64,000 bases of DNA. It comes from CAVQFO01 sp963711725. Its GTDB lineage: Bacteria; Pseudomonadota; Gammaproteobacteria; Nitrococcales; Aquisalimonadaceae. Every line of letters begins with the position of its first letter. Within the stretch, counting starts at the first letter, position 1. The stretch spans positions 1 through 64,000 of the forward strand of contig CAVQFO010000028.1 of the NCBI GenBank assembly GCA_963711725.1. The letters run 5' to 3'. The position numbers and the translations under genes were made by a program. Positions 44,235-54,127 of this stretch are shown one piece after another. Under the pieces are notes generated by a model. It made no database searches. It saw only the letters and a program-made list of their open reading frames with translations, and was not told the origin of the DNA.

Positions 44235-44299
44235 GCGAGCGGTAGAAGACGCCGATCTTCACGAATCGGGGGGATGCGCCACAAGCGCATCCTCCTCCA

Positions 44300-44336
44300 G
44301 GCCGGAGTAGTCAAAAGCCGCTCCGGCCGTTTTTTT
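44300..44336 (+). terminator. Terminator of icd-CBS
   Basis: GGCCGGAG (44300-44307) pairs with CTCCGGCC (44321-44328), followed by a T7 run at 44330-44336. Confidence 0.9.
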
Positions 44337-44403
44337 GTCCGGCGTCCGCGCTCTAAGATAGGGCTATCAATCCCGCGGCGCGGGAACGGCAAAGGAGGCG
44401 ACA

Positions 44404-47044
44404 GTGACCAAATCGACCGACGGCCCCTTGCGGGAAGACATCCGACAGCTGGGCGAACTGCTCGGCGAGACCTTGCGCGAGCAGGGCGGCGCGGAGCTGC
44501 TCGAAACGGTGGAGCGCATTCGCAGCCTGGCGAAGGACGCACGCCAGGGTGACGCCCAGGCCGACCGGCAGCTGGACGCGGAGCTCACCGGGCTGCGCGA
44601 CGACATGATCATGCCCGTGGTCCGGGCTTTCTCCCATTTCCTCAATCTGGCCAACATTGCCGAGCAGCATCACCGCGTGCGCCGCAGCCGTGCCTGGTTG
44701 CGCGATCCGGAGTCCCGTCCCCTGCGCGGCTCCCTGGAAGAAGCCTTCGGCCGCCTGGGCGACGACCTCAATCCCGACACCTTGCACCAGGCGGTCTGTG
44801 AGCAGCAGATCGGCCTGGTTCTCACGGCCCACCCCACCGAGATCACCCGCCGCACCCTGATCCAGAAACACAACCGGATCGCCGAGCTGCTGGACCTCCA
44901 GGACCGGCTGGACCTCACGCCGGACGAACAGGAAGAAAACGCGCTGGGCCTGAAACGGGAGATCACCGCCGCCTGGCACACCGACGAGATCCGCCGCCGC
45001 CGCCCCACCCCGGTGGACGAGGCGCGCTGGGGCCTCACCGTGATGGAACAGACCCTGTGGCAAGTCATTCCCCGCTACGCCCGCCGGCTGGACCGCGCCC
45101 TGCGCCACGCCACGGGCAAGGGCCTGCCGCTGGACGTCTCGCCCATCCGCTTCGGCTCGTGGATGGGCGGCGACCGCGACGGCAACCCGCGCGTCACCGC
45201 CCGGGTAACCCGGGAGGCCTGCCTGCTGGGCCGCTGGATGGCCGCCAGCCTGTATGAACAGGAAGTGGAAAAGCTGATCGGCGAGCTGTCTCTGCAATGC
45301 GTGGACGACGATCTGAAGGAACAGGTGGGCGAAGCCTGGGAGCCATACCGCGTTCTCCTGAAACGGGTCCGCGCCCGCCTGCGGATCACCAAACGCTGGG
45401 TTGAGGATCGCCTGGAAGGCAAGCGTCCCGCCGAATCCGAGATCTACCTGGACCCGGAGGATCTGCGCAAGCCGCTGATGGACTGCTATCACTCCCTGCA
45501 CCGCAGCGGCGCCGGCGTGGTGGCAGACGGCCGGCTGTTGGACCTGATCCGCCGGTTGAGCTGCTTCCGCCTGACCCTGATGCGGGTGGATATCCGCCAG
45601 GAGGCCGACCGCCACACGGAGGCCCTGGACGCCATCACCCGCTATCTGGAGCTGGGTTCCTACAGCGAGTGGTCCGAGGAACAGCGCCAGGAGTTCCTGG
45701 TTCGCGAGCTGAACAACCGCCGGCCACTGATCCCTGCGGAGTTCGAGCCCGAAGAAGACGTGGCCGAGGTGCTGGACACCTTCCGCGTCATGGCCGAGCT
45801 GGGCCCGGAATCCCTGGGCGCCTACGTGATCTCCATGGCTTCCGACCCCTCCGATATCCTCGCCGTGGAGCTGCTCCAAAAGGAAATGGGCGTGCAGCAC
45901 TACCTGCGGGTGGTGCCCCTGTTCGAGACGCTGGCCGACCTCCAGGGGGCCGCCGACACCCTGGAGCGCCTGCTGAGCATCGACTGGTATCGCGAGCATA
46001 TCCAGGGCCATCAGGAAATCATGATCGGCTACTCGGACTCCGGGAAGGACGCCGGCCATCTGAGCGCCGCCTGGGCCCTGTACCAGGCCCAGGAGCAACT
46101 GGTGGCCGTCTGCCGGCGCAACGCCACGCGCCTGACCCTGTTCCACGGCCGGGGCGGCAGCATCGGCCGAGGCGGCGGCCCCACCCATGCCGCCATCCTT
46201 TCCCAGCCCCCGGGCTCGGTGAACGGTGCCATCCGGGTCACCGAACAGGGCGAAGTCATCCAGGCGAAGTTCGGCCTGCAGGGCATTGCCCAGCGCAATC
46301 TGGAGCTCTACACCACCGCCGTTCTGGAAGCCACCCTGGAACCGCCCCAGAAACCCCAGGACGAGTGGCGCCAGATCATGGACCGGCTCTCCGAGACCGC
46401 CAAGAATGCCTATCGAACCCTGGTACGCGACACGCCTGAGTTCGTGGACTACTTCCGGGCCGCCACGCCCGAGCAGGAGATCAGCGGCCTGACCATCGGC
46501 AGCCGGCCCGCCCGGCGGCGCCAGGGCGGCGGCATCGAGACCCTGCGCGCGATCCCCTGGATCTTCGGCTGGACCCAGACCCGCCTCCTGCTCCCGGCTT
46601 GGCTGGGTGTGGGCGAGGCCATGGACGAAGCCCTGGATGCGGGGCTCGGCGATGAGCTTCGGAAAGATGTTCAACGAGTGGCCGTTCTTCAAGGCTTTCG
46701 TGGACATGGTGGAAATGGTGCTGGCCAAGGGCGACCCGGAGGTCGCGGCCCAGTATGATCAACGGCTGGTTCCCCCGGATCTGCAACCGCTGGGCGAGGA
46801 GTTGCGGCGCCGCTTCCGCACCACCCAGTCCTCGGTCCTGAAGGTCAGCGGCCACGGCCAACCTCTGGAGGACTTCCCGGTGGTGAGACGCTCCGTGGAC
46901 GTTCGCAATCCCTACGTGGACCCGCTCAACCGCATTCAGGTGGAGCTGCTGCACCGCGTGCGCCACGGCAAGGAGGAGAACCTGCGCAAGGCGCTGATGG
47001 TGTGCATCAACGGCATCGCGGCGGGGATGCGCAATACCGGGTGA
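44404..47044 (+). pseudogene. ppc: Phosphoenolpyruvate carboxylase, one frameshift at AAA 46663-46665
   Basis: ~880 residues over two frames. Catalytic His in LVLTAHPTEITRRTL, PEP/bicarbonate motifs RFGSWMGGDRDGNPRV, YSDSGKDAGHLSAAW, RLTLFHGRGGSIGRGGGPTH, and ETLRAIPWIFGWTQTRLLLP. After DELRK the first frame loses similarity. Reading one A less gives RKMFNEWPFFKAFVDMVEMV and the normal C-terminus INGIAAGMRNTG. Fixes bicarbonate to PEP to give oxaloacetate. The intact motifs on both sides argue for a sequencing error rather than loss. It lies just downstream of icd-CBS but behind a terminator. Confidence 0.93.
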
Positions 47045-47058
47045 GGCATTGAACACGA

Positions 47059-47124
47059 TTCGCGGCGATGAGCGCCGCTCCTACAATAATCCACTGTCGT
47101 AGGAGCGGCGCTCCCCGCCGCGAA
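47059..47124. repeat. Paired REP-like palindrome
   Basis: TTCGCGGCGATGAGCGCCGC... and inverse ...GGCGCTCCCCGCCGCGAA, the same family as 18661 and 56868. Confidence 0.85.
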
Positions 47125-47162
47125 CCCCGAACCAACAACACTCGACCCTTCGGAGCGGTCCC

Positions 47163-47810
47163 GTGAAAACGTATCAACAGGAATTCATCGACTTCGCCAT
47201 AGCCAACGACGTACTGCGCTTCGGCGAATTCACGCTCAAATCCGGCCGCGTAAGCCCCTATTTCTTCAACGCCGGGCTGTTCAACACCGGGCGCTCCCTG
47301 GCCGAGCTGGGCCGCTTCTATGCCCGCGCCGTGATCGACTCGGGGGTGGAATTCGACATGGTGTTCGGCCCCGCCTACAAGGGCATCCCCCTGGCGGCAA
47401 GCCTCGCCATCGCCTTATCCGACAGCCATGGCCGCGACGTGCCCTTCGCCTTCAACCGGAAAGAGGCCAAGGACCACGGCGAGGGCGGCACCATCGTCGG
47501 CGCGCCCCTGGCCGGACGGGTCCTGGTGATCGACGATGTCATCTCCGCCGGCACCTCCGTGCGTGAGTCCGCAGGGCTGATCGAGGCCGCCGGCGCGAGG
47601 CTGGCGGCGGTAAGCATCGCCCTGGACCGCCAGGAACGCGGCGAGGGCAAAACCTCCGCGGTGCAGGAGGTTGAGCAGCGCTTCGGCATCCCGGTAGTGA
47701 GCATCGCCAACCTGGACGCGCTGATCACCTACCTGGAGCGGGCCGGGGAGCGCGACGACGACCTGCGCGCGGTCAGCGACTACCGCGGCCAGTACGGCGC
47801 CACGGCCTGA
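47163..47810 (+). CDS. pyrE: Orotate phosphoribosyltransferase
   Basis: 215 residues from GTG-leading ATG-less start at 47163 (GTG), KTYQQEFIDFAIANDVLRFG. PRPP motif RVLVIDDVISAGTSVRESAG, flexible loop NRKEAKDHGEGG, and VFGPAYKGIPLAAS. Makes OMP from orotate in pyrimidine synthesis. First gene of a close-packed operon with yqeC, ybaK and a CBS protein. Confidence 0.97.
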   Translation: MKTYQQEFIDFAIANDVLRFGEFTLKSGRVSPYFFNAGLFNTGRSLAELGRFYARAVIDSGVEFDMVFGPAYKGIPLAASLAIALSDSHGRDVPFAFNRKEAKDHGEGGTIVGAPLAGRVLVIDDVISAGTSVRESAGLIEAAGARLAAVSIALDRQERGEGKTSAVQEVEQRFGIPVVSIANLDALITYLERAGERDDDLRAVSDYRGQYGATA

Positions 47811-47820
47811 GGCCGAGACC

Positions 47821-48591
47821 GTGGACGCGGATCTGATCGAGCTGCTGGCCGCCGGCGAGGGCATCGTCTGCGCCGTGGGGGCCGGCGGCAAGAAAACCAC
47901 CTTGCTGCGGCTGGCCCAGGCCCACGGCGGCCGCTGCGCGGTCACGTCCACCGTGCCCATGACGCCGTTCCCGGACGATTTCCCCGGCGCCCGGGTCATT
48001 GCCGAACCGGACGAGCTGGATACGTCGCTGGCCGAGGCCGCCCGCGACCACCGTGTCGTCGGCTACGCCCGACCCTTCGCCAAACCCGGACGCCAAGGCG
48101 GCGTGCAGCCCGAGACCGTGGCCCGGTTGCATCGTGATCAGGCCTTCGACACCACGCTGGTGAAAGCGGATGGTGCCCGCATGCGGGGCATCAAGGCGCC
48201 AGCCGAACACGAACCGAACCTGCCGCCGGGCACGACCACAGTGTTGTACCTGGTATCGGTCAAGGTCCTTGGCCAGCCATTGAACGCCTCCATTGCCCAT
48301 CGCCCTGAACTGTTGGCGGGAATCACCGGCGCGGCGGAGCACGAGCCGCTTACCGCCGCGCACCTTGCGAGGCTGTTGACCTCCCCCGCCGGGGCGTCCC
48401 AAGGCATCGGCAACGCCCGCCTGATCCCCATCATCAACCAGGCGGACACCCACAACGAACGCCGAAACGCCCGCCTGGTCGCTGAGCAGGCCTTCGCGGG
48501 CGGCGCCCCATTCGAACGCGTGGTGATCGCCGCGATGAACGGACCGCGACCGGTGCTGGAGGTTATCGACGCTCGGGAGGCAACGCCATGA
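47821..48591 (+). CDS. yqeC: YqeC family (putative selenium-dependent hydroxylase accessory protein)
   Basis: 256 residues from GTG at 47821. The P-loop-like start VCAVGAGGKKTTLLRLAQAH, VTSTVPMTPFP, TTLVKADGARMRGIKAPAEH, LINQ-like IPIINQADTHNERRNARLVA match the YqeC family, named from its association with selenium-dependent molybdenum hydroxylases. No selenium or molybdenum genes are here; instead it sits in a pyrE operon. Function in this context is unknown. Confidence 0.85.
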   Translation: MDADLIELLAAGEGIVCAVGAGGKKTTLLRLAQAHGGRCAVTSTVPMTPFPDDFPGARVIAEPDELDTSLAEAARDHRVVGYARPFAKPGRQGGVQPETVARLHRDQAFDTTLVKADGARMRGIKAPAEHEPNLPPGTTTVLYLVSVKVLGQPLNASIAHRPELLAGITGAAEHEPLTAAHLARLLTSPAGASQGIGNARLIPIINQADTHNERRNARLVAEQAFAGGAPFERVVIAAMNGPRPVLEVIDAREATP

Positions 48592-49064
48592 CCCCCGCGG
48601 TCGCCGCCGCAGAGGCCGCCGGAGTCGCCTTCAAGCTGCACCAGTACCGACACGATCCGAACGCCGCCTCCTATGGCCTGGAGGCCGCCGAGGCGCTGGG
48701 CGTCGCGCCCGATCGGGTCTTCAAAACCCTGATCGCCCTGTGCGACGAACGCGAGCTGGTGGTCGGCATCGTGCCGGTGGCGGGTTCCCTGGATCTCAAG
48801 GCGCTGGCAAAAGCCCATGGCGGGAAGAAGGCCGCGATGGCGCCGATGGACCGCGCCGAGAAGGCCACGGGCTACGTGGCAGGAGGCATCAGCCCGTTGG
48901 GCCAGCGCAGGCGCCTCAAGACCGTATTGGACGATTCCGCTCTGAATCACGCCACGATCTTCGTCAGTGCCGGCCGGCGTGGCCTGGAAATCGAGCTGGC
49001 GCCAACCGATCTCGTTCGCGTGTGCGGAGCCTTATCGGCACCGATCGGGAGAGCGGCACAATGA
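48588..49064 (+). CDS. ybaK: Cys-tRNA(Pro)/Cys-tRNA(Cys) deacylase YbaK
   Basis: 158 residues; ATG overlaps the yqeC stop. Family motifs: AAGVAFKLHQYRHDP, GLEAAEALGVAPDRVFKTLI with the key Lys, VVGIVPVAGSLDLKALAKAH, and GYVAGGISPLGQRRRLKTVL. Hydrolyses mischarged Cys-tRNA(Pro) as a trans-editing factor. Confidence 0.95.
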   Translation: MTPAVAAAEAAGVAFKLHQYRHDPNAASYGLEAAEALGVAPDRVFKTLIALCDERELVVGIVPVAGSLDLKALAKAHGGKKAAMAPMDRAEKATGYVAGGISPLGQRRRLKTVLDDSALNHATIFVSAGRRGLEIELAPTDLVRVCGALSAPIGRAAQ

Positions 49065-49474
49065 GCACTGCTGTTTCGCAAGTCATGAGCCGCAAGGTCG
49101 TCAGCGTGGGAATGGACGATACGCTTCAGTCCGTTCGGGCCCTGCTGAGCGATCACCACGTGCACCACATCTTGGTCACCGAGGGCCGAAAACCACTGGG
49201 GATCATTTCGGACCGTGACCTGTTGATAGCCATCAGCCCGTACCTGGACACTTTGGCCGAGCGCCCACGGGATCTGGCAACCCTGAACCGGAGGGCACAT
49301 CAAATAATGACCCGCCGGCCGGTCGTAATCGCACCTGGAGACACCGTGGACAAGGCGGCGTCGCTGATGCTCGAGGCGCAGGTCTCTGCGCTGCCCGTGG
49401 TGGATCAGAACGGGGACATCGTGGGGATTGTGACCTGGAGGGACGTCTTGCGCACCATAGCCGGGCCAAGCTGA
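49061..49474 (+). CDS. Stand-alone CBS-domain pair protein
   Basis: 137 residues; ATG at 49061 overlaps the ybaK stop (ATGA). Two CBS motifs: SQVMSRKVVSVGMDDTLQSV ... GIISDRDLLIAI and HQIMTRRPVVIAPGDTVDKA ... GIVTWRDVLRTI. No other domain. Probably an adenine-nucleotide-sensing regulator. It has the same architecture as the tail fused to isocitrate dehydrogenase 5 kb upstream. Last gene of the pyrE operon. Confidence 0.92.
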   Translation: MSTAVSQVMSRKVVSVGMDDTLQSVRALLSDHHVHHILVTEGRKPLGIISDRDLLIAISPYLDTLAERPRDLATLNRRAHQIMTRRPVVIAPGDTVDKAASLMLEAQVSALPVVDQNGDIVGIVTWRDVLRTIAGPS

Positions 49475-49668
49475 TTTTGCCCGCCGAACCTTTCCAACCG
49501 CCCCCTGTCCAACCCGATACGTCGCCAGGCACCCATTGAAGACACTGTGAACTGGGCCCGTTCACGCCCCACCGCCCGGTGGTATAGACTCAATACGAAC
49601 CCAAGCCGTTACGTGCGCTTCGATCCGCGTATCCCGAACCCGATTCCGGCAAACCGCGATTCCAATCC

Positions 49669-50310
49669 ATGAGACAGCGACATCTCCTGCCCATCCTGCC
49701 ACTCGCCATGATCCTCGCGGCGGCGCCCGCACAGGCACGCCTCTACAAATGGACCGACGACCAGGGCAAGGTGCACTACAGCGATCAGGTGCCTCCCGAA
49801 ACGGTGCGCAAGGAACACGAAGTCCTCAATAACGAAGGTCAGACCGTCGAGAAGGTCGAGCGCGCCAAGACCAAGGCCGAGCTCAAGGCGGAGGAAGAAG
49901 CCAAGGCCAAGGCGGATGCCAAAAAGAAGAAGGAAGAGGCAGCCCGCAAGAAGCAGGAGGAGTACGACCGCACGCTGCTGCTCACCTTCACCAGCCTGAA
50001 CGACATGAAACGCGCCCGGGATGAGCGGATTGCGACCATTGAATCAAACATCGGGGTCATCGGCAGCCGCATCGACACCCAGGAAAACAAGATCGACGGC
50101 CTCCAAAAACGCGCCGCGCGGGCCGAACGCAGCGGCCACGGGGCGCCCGACGACATCTACAACCAGATCGACACCCTGAAGAAGCAGATCGCCGACAACC
50201 AGAGCCGCATCAAGGAACTCAAGGCCCAGGAAGATGACATCAAGGACAAGTTCGCCAAAGACATGGAGCGGTTCAAGGAGCTGAAGGCGAAGCAGCGGGC
50301 GGCGCAGTAG
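49669..50310 (+). CDS. DUF4124-domain secreted coiled-coil protein
   Basis: 213 residues. Signal peptide LLPILPLAMILAAAPAQA, DUF4124 (RLYKWTDDQGKVHYSDQVPP) at 24-45, then Lys/Glu/Ala-rich coiled coils to the end (ELKAEEEAKAKADAKKKKEE; DTLKKQIADNQSRIKELKAQ). Periplasmic; function unknown, widespread in gammaproteobacteria. Complete, single gene. Confidence 0.9.
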   Translation: MRQRHLLPILPLAMILAAAPAQARLYKWTDDQGKVHYSDQVPPETVRKEHEVLNNEGQTVEKVERAKTKAELKAEEEAKAKADAKKKKEEAARKKQEEYDRTLLLTFTSLNDMKRARDERIATIESNIGVIGSRIDTQENKIDGLQKRAARAERSGHGAPDDIYNQIDTLKKQIADNQSRIKELKAQEDDIKDKFAKDMERFKELKAKQRAAQ

Positions 50311-50400
50311 AAAGCCAGACTCACTCGTTTGGCCCTTCAGTATGCAGGAGTGAGGTTAGCGCAGCGTCCCACCCACCAATCCGGCGAAGCCACAAATCCT

Positions 50401-50428
50401 CGTCGGATTACGCTTCGCTATCCGGCTT
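50401..50428. repeat. Degenerate TGTCGGATTACGC element
   Basis: CGTCGGATTACGCTTCGCTA followed by TCCGGCTT: one decayed arm of the family at 7563 and 23323, between convergent genes. Confidence 0.5.
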
Positions 50429-50442
50429 GAATCGCTTCCCCG

Positions 50443-51342
50443 TCAGCGCCGCTTGATCAACGTCCCCACGCCCTGATCCGTGAACAGCTCCAGCAGCACG
50501 GCATGGGTTACGCGGCCATCGATGATGTGGGCCGTTTGCACGCCGCCCTGCACGGCCTCCAGGGCGCAGCGTATCTTGGGCAGCATACCGCCGTGGATCG
50601 TGCCGTCGTCGATCAGGGCCTGTACGCGGGCTGCGTCCAGGCCGGTGAGCAGGTTGTCGTCCTTGTCCAACAGACCGCGGGTGTTGGTCAGCAGAATCAG
50701 CTTCTCGGCCTTGAGCACTTCCGCCAGCTTGCCGGCCACCAGGTCGGCGTTGATGTTGTAAGCCCGGCCGTCGTCGCCCACGCCGATGGGTGCAATCACC
50801 GGGATGAACTCGTCGGCGTCCAACATCTTCACGACCGAGGGATCGATGGCCTGCACCTCGCCCACGTGGCCGAGGTCGATCAGCTCCGGGGCGTCGGCCG
50901 TCTCGCCTTTTTGGGAGATCTTCAACTGGCGGGCCCGGATCAGGCCGCCGTCCTTGCCGGTCAGCCCCACGGCGCGGCCGCCCTGGCTGTTGATGAGGTT
51001 GACGATTTCCTTGTTGACCAGGCCGCCCAGGACCATCTCCACCACGTCCATGGTCTCGGCGTCGGTCACGCGCATGCCTTCCACGAAGCGGCTTTCCTTG
51101 CCGATGCGCTCCAGCAGCTTGCCGATCTGGGGGCCGCCGCCGTGGACCACCACGGGATTGAAACCCACCAGTTTCATGAGCACGATGTCGCGAGCAAAGC
51201 TGCGCTTCAGCTCCTCGTCCACCATGGCATTGCCGCCGAACTTCACCACCAGCGTTTTGCCGTGGAAGCGCTTAATGTAGGGCAGCGCTTCGGTCAGGAT
51301 GTGGGCGACGTCGGCGGGGGTAAAGCTGGAGCGTTCTGTCAT
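50443..51342 (-). CDS. argB: Acetylglutamate kinase
   Basis: 299 residues. KTLVVKFGGNAMVDEELKRS (Lys for phosphate transfer), VVVHGGGPQIGKLLERIG, NADLVAGKLAEVLKAEKLIL, GGMLPKIRCALEAVQGGVQT. Second step of arginine synthesis. Follows algC by 21 bases in the coaBC-dut-algC-argB order known from Pseudomonas. The N-terminal extension (PADVAHILTEALPYIKRFHG) is that of arginine-inhibited ArgB proteins. Confidence 0.97.
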   Translation of the reverse strand: MTERSSFTPADVAHILTEALPYIKRFHGKTLVVKFGGNAMVDEELKRSFARDIVLMKLVGFNPVVVHGGGPQIGKLLERIGKESRFVEGMRVTDAETMDVVEMVLGGLVNKEIVNLINSQGGRAVGLTGKDGGLIRARQLKISQKGETADAPELIDLGHVGEVQAIDPSVVKMLDADEFIPVIAPIGVGDDGRAYNINADLVAGKLAEVLKAEKLILLTNTRGLLDKDDNLLTGLDAARVQALIDDGTIHGGMLPKIRCALEAVQGGVQTAHIIDGRVTHAVLLELFTDQGVGTLIKRR

Positions 51343-51363
51343 TCGTCGATTCCGTTGAGAAAC

Positions 51364-53976
51364 TCAGAAACTGAGCTTGATTCCGGGCTTGGCGGCCTGG
51401 AGCAGATCCCGGAACTGGGCCTTGATGCGCTCGATGGCCTCCTCTGAATCCGCCTCGAAGCGCAGTACCAGGCAGGGGGTGGTATTGGACGCGCGGACCA
51501 GGCCCCAACCATCGGGAAAGTCCACCCGCAGGCCGTCGATGGTGGAGGTGCGCGCATCCTCGAAGTGGGCCTTCTGCACCAGGGCCTGGATCACTTCGGG
51601 CGGCTCGCCTTCCTGGAGATCCACTTTGATCTCCGGTGTGCTCACCGACTCCGGCAGCTCTGCGAACACCTCCTGAGAGGTCCGGTCCTCCAGAGACAGG
51701 ATCTCCAGCAGGCGGGCTGCGGTATAGATGCCGTCGTCGAAACCGTCCCAGCGGTCGTTGAAGAAGATGTGGCCGCTCATTTCCCCGGCCAGCGGAGCGC
51801 CGCTCTCCTTGAGCTTGGCCTTGATCAGGGAGTGACCCGTCTTCCACATCACGGGGATGCCGGCGTTGTCGCTGATGACCTCCGCCAGATGGGCCGAGCA
51901 TTTGACGTCGAAGATGATGTCCGAACCCGGGCTGCGGGCGAGGATATCCCTGGCGTAGAGCATCATCTGCCGATCGGGCCAGATGATTTTGCCGGTGGAA
52001 TCCACCACGCCCAGGCGGTCGCCGTCGCCGTCGAAGGCGAGGCCGATGTCCGCTTCCTGCATCCGCACCAGGCTGATTAGCGCGGCCAGGTTGTCCGGGT
52101 CGCTGGGGTCCGGGTGATGGTTGGGGAAATGCCCGTCCACCTCGCAGAACAGTTCCTCCACCTCGCAGCCCAGCGAGCGCAGGACCTGGGGCGCGGCCTC
52201 GCCGGCCACGCCGTTGCCGCAGTCCACCACGACCTTCAGCGGCCGATGCATGGTGATATCCGAGGCGATGCGTTCGATATAGTCCGGCAGCACATCCTCT
52301 CGGCGCACACTGCCCTCGCCGTCGATGAGATCGCCTCGCTCCACCCGTGTGCCCAGGGCGCGGATGGCCTCGCCGGACAGGGTCTCGCCGCCCAGCATGA
52401 TCTTGAAGCCGTTGTAGTCCGGCGGATTGTGGCTGCCGGTAATCTCCACGCCCGAGCCTGTCTCCAGGTGGTAGGTGGAAAAGTACATAACCGGCGTGGG
52501 CACCCGGCCGATGTCGATCACGTCGCGGCCGGTGGAAACCAGCCCCTCGATCAAGGCCTCGGCCAGTTCCGGGCTGGACATCCGGCCATCGCGGCCCACC
52601 ACCAGCTCATGCACGCCCCTGGCCGCCGCCTCGCTGCCGATGGCGCGCCCCAGGGTGCGGGCCACCTCGGCGGACAGGGTTTTCCCAACCACGCCGCGCA
52701 CGTCGTAGGCACGAAGGATGGTCGGGTCCAGCCGCGCCTCGGCGGGCCGTTGCGCGCGGGCCGGCGCCTCTGCGGGCGCGGCCGTTGATCTATTCGGCTG
52801 CTCGTGGTTCGTCATGCTCTCCGGGGGCTCCTCGTGGACTTCCAGGCCGCTCAGGATGTCCGGTGATTCCACATCCTCAACCGGGGCTGCACGAGCCGGC
52901 GCCGCGGCGGGACCGGATATCATCTCGCCCAGGTCCCGAGCGGCCCGCAATGCGGTGCCCAAGGCGGGACGCATTTCCGGCAGGTGCATCGGGTACTCGA
53001 GTTGGAGGCCGCCATCACGCAAATCAACCAGAACCCTCGCCAGCAAGCCGCCATCATGCTTCGCCGCCCGCTGAACGAGAGCCAGGGCACCGAACACCAC
53101 CACGGCAAGCACCGCCAAGGCCACCAGCAGGATGATGCCGAAGGTCGCCGGCGACAGCCCCGCCAGCGCTCCGGGCGGCGCCGGTGCCACGTACTGCAGG
53201 GCGAAGCGGGAGTGGTCGATGTTCATGGAGCGGACCTGGGCGCCGGCGCCGTCACGCCCTTGCTCCATGACCACCGCCTGCGGGTTGCCGGGGATCTGCT
53301 GCACCAGTTCCAGGCGGGCATCGTCGGGAAGAGGGACCTTCAGGACGTCGGCCAGCCACGCGGGCGGATAGGACACCACCAGGGCCCCCAAGGCCTTGCC
53401 GTCTGCGGTCCGCACCGGCGCCACCATATTCACGCTGGCTTCCGGCTGGCCCAGCATGTGGACTTCGGCGGGCTGGGGCTTGCCGCTGGCGGCGGCCTTG
53501 TGAAGCATGTCCAGCAGGGCGTAGCCGATGGGAGGCTTGGCGGAGAGATCGGGCTCGCGCAAATCGGCGGGGGCCAGCAGGACCCTGAGGGCGCCTGGGA
53601 ACACTTCCAACGCCGACTGGGCGGCATCGGCCATTTTGTTTTCATCGCCCGAACTCAGGGCTGAAACCACCTCGGGACGCCGGCTGACCTGCTCCAATCG
53701 GGCATAGGCCTGATCCAGCCGTCCGGACAGGCCGGCGGCCAGGGCATGGGAGGTCAGCTCCGCCTGCCGGCGGGCCGCGTCGTCGCGTTGTTGGAGCCCG
53801 CCCAGCAAGGCCGCATACATGGCGGCGGCGGTGACCACCGCAGCGATGACGAAGACGATGGCCGCGTAGTGCAGGACGCCCAGCCGCATGGGCTGACGCG
53901 GCATCGTTACCCCCGAACCGAGGTCGTCAGCCGCAGTTTTCGCCTTCCCCTTCCCCTTGAGGCCCGGCATCTTCAT
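51364..53976 (-). CDS. algC: Phosphomannomutase/phosphoglucomutase AlgC, long form with N-terminal membrane and sensor-like domain
   Basis: 870 residues from ATG at 53976 (AAAGGAG nine bases upstream). The C-terminal ~460 are the mutase: LDPTILRAYDVRGVVG, phospho-Ser in VEITGSHNPPDYNGFK, metal loop IGLAFDGDGDRLGVV, GEMSGHIFFNDRW, RASNTTPCLVLRFEA. The N-terminal ~400 hold two membrane helices (LGVLHYAAIVFVIAAVVTAA; FGIILLVALAVLAVVVFGAL) around a Cache-like periplasmic part, then a Pro/Ala-rich linker. Long AlgC forms are known in pseudomonads. It supplies mannose-1-P/glucose-1-P for LPS and exopolysaccharide; the sensor part may tie activity to the membrane. Confidence 0.95.
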   Translation of the reverse strand: MKMPGLKGKGKAKTAADDLGSGVTMPRQPMRLGVLHYAAIVFVIAAVVTAAAMYAALLGGLQQRDDAARRQAELTSHALAAGLSGRLDQAYARLEQVSRRPEVVSALSSGDENKMADAAQSALEVFPGALRVLLAPADLREPDLSAKPPIGYALLDMLHKAAASGKPQPAEVHMLGQPEASVNMVAPVRTADGKALGALVVSYPPAWLADVLKVPLPDDARLELVQQIPGNPQAVVMEQGRDGAGAQVRSMNIDHSRFALQYVAPAPPGALAGLSPATFGIILLVALAVLAVVVFGALALVQRAAKHDGGLLARVLVDLRDGGLQLEYPMHLPEMRPALGTALRAARDLGEMISGPAAAPARAAPVEDVESPDILSGLEVHEEPPESMTNHEQPNRSTAAPAEAPARAQRPAEARLDPTILRAYDVRGVVGKTLSAEVARTLGRAIGSEAAARGVHELVVGRDGRMSSPELAEALIEGLVSTGRDVIDIGRVPTPVMYFSTYHLETGSGVEITGSHNPPDYNGFKIMLGGETLSGEAIRALGTRVERGDLIDGEGSVRREDVLPDYIERIASDITMHRPLKVVVDCGNGVAGEAAPQVLRSLGCEVEELFCEVDGHFPNHHPDPSDPDNLAALISLVRMQEADIGLAFDGDGDRLGVVDSTGKIIWPDRQMMLYARDILARSPGSDIIFDVKCSAHLAEVISDNAGIPVMWKTGHSLIKAKLKESGAPLAGEMSGHIFFNDRWDGFDDGIYTAARLLEILSLEDRTSQEVFAELPESVSTPEIKVDLQEGEPPEVIQALVQKAHFEDARTSTIDGLRVDFPDGWGLVRASNTTPCLVLRFEADSEEAIERIKAQFRDLLQAAKPGIKLSF

Positions 53977-54127
53977 CCGCGTGAACTCCTTTGCCTGCAG
54001 GACCGGTTGACCGGCGACGATATCTTGTACGTGTGCTGGCTCCCGGCTTACAGCCAAGAGCGGAGCCAGACGCAGTGGGTCGCGCCTTGCCGAAAACGCC
54101 GACGGCGCCTCATCCCCTTTTTCTTAC

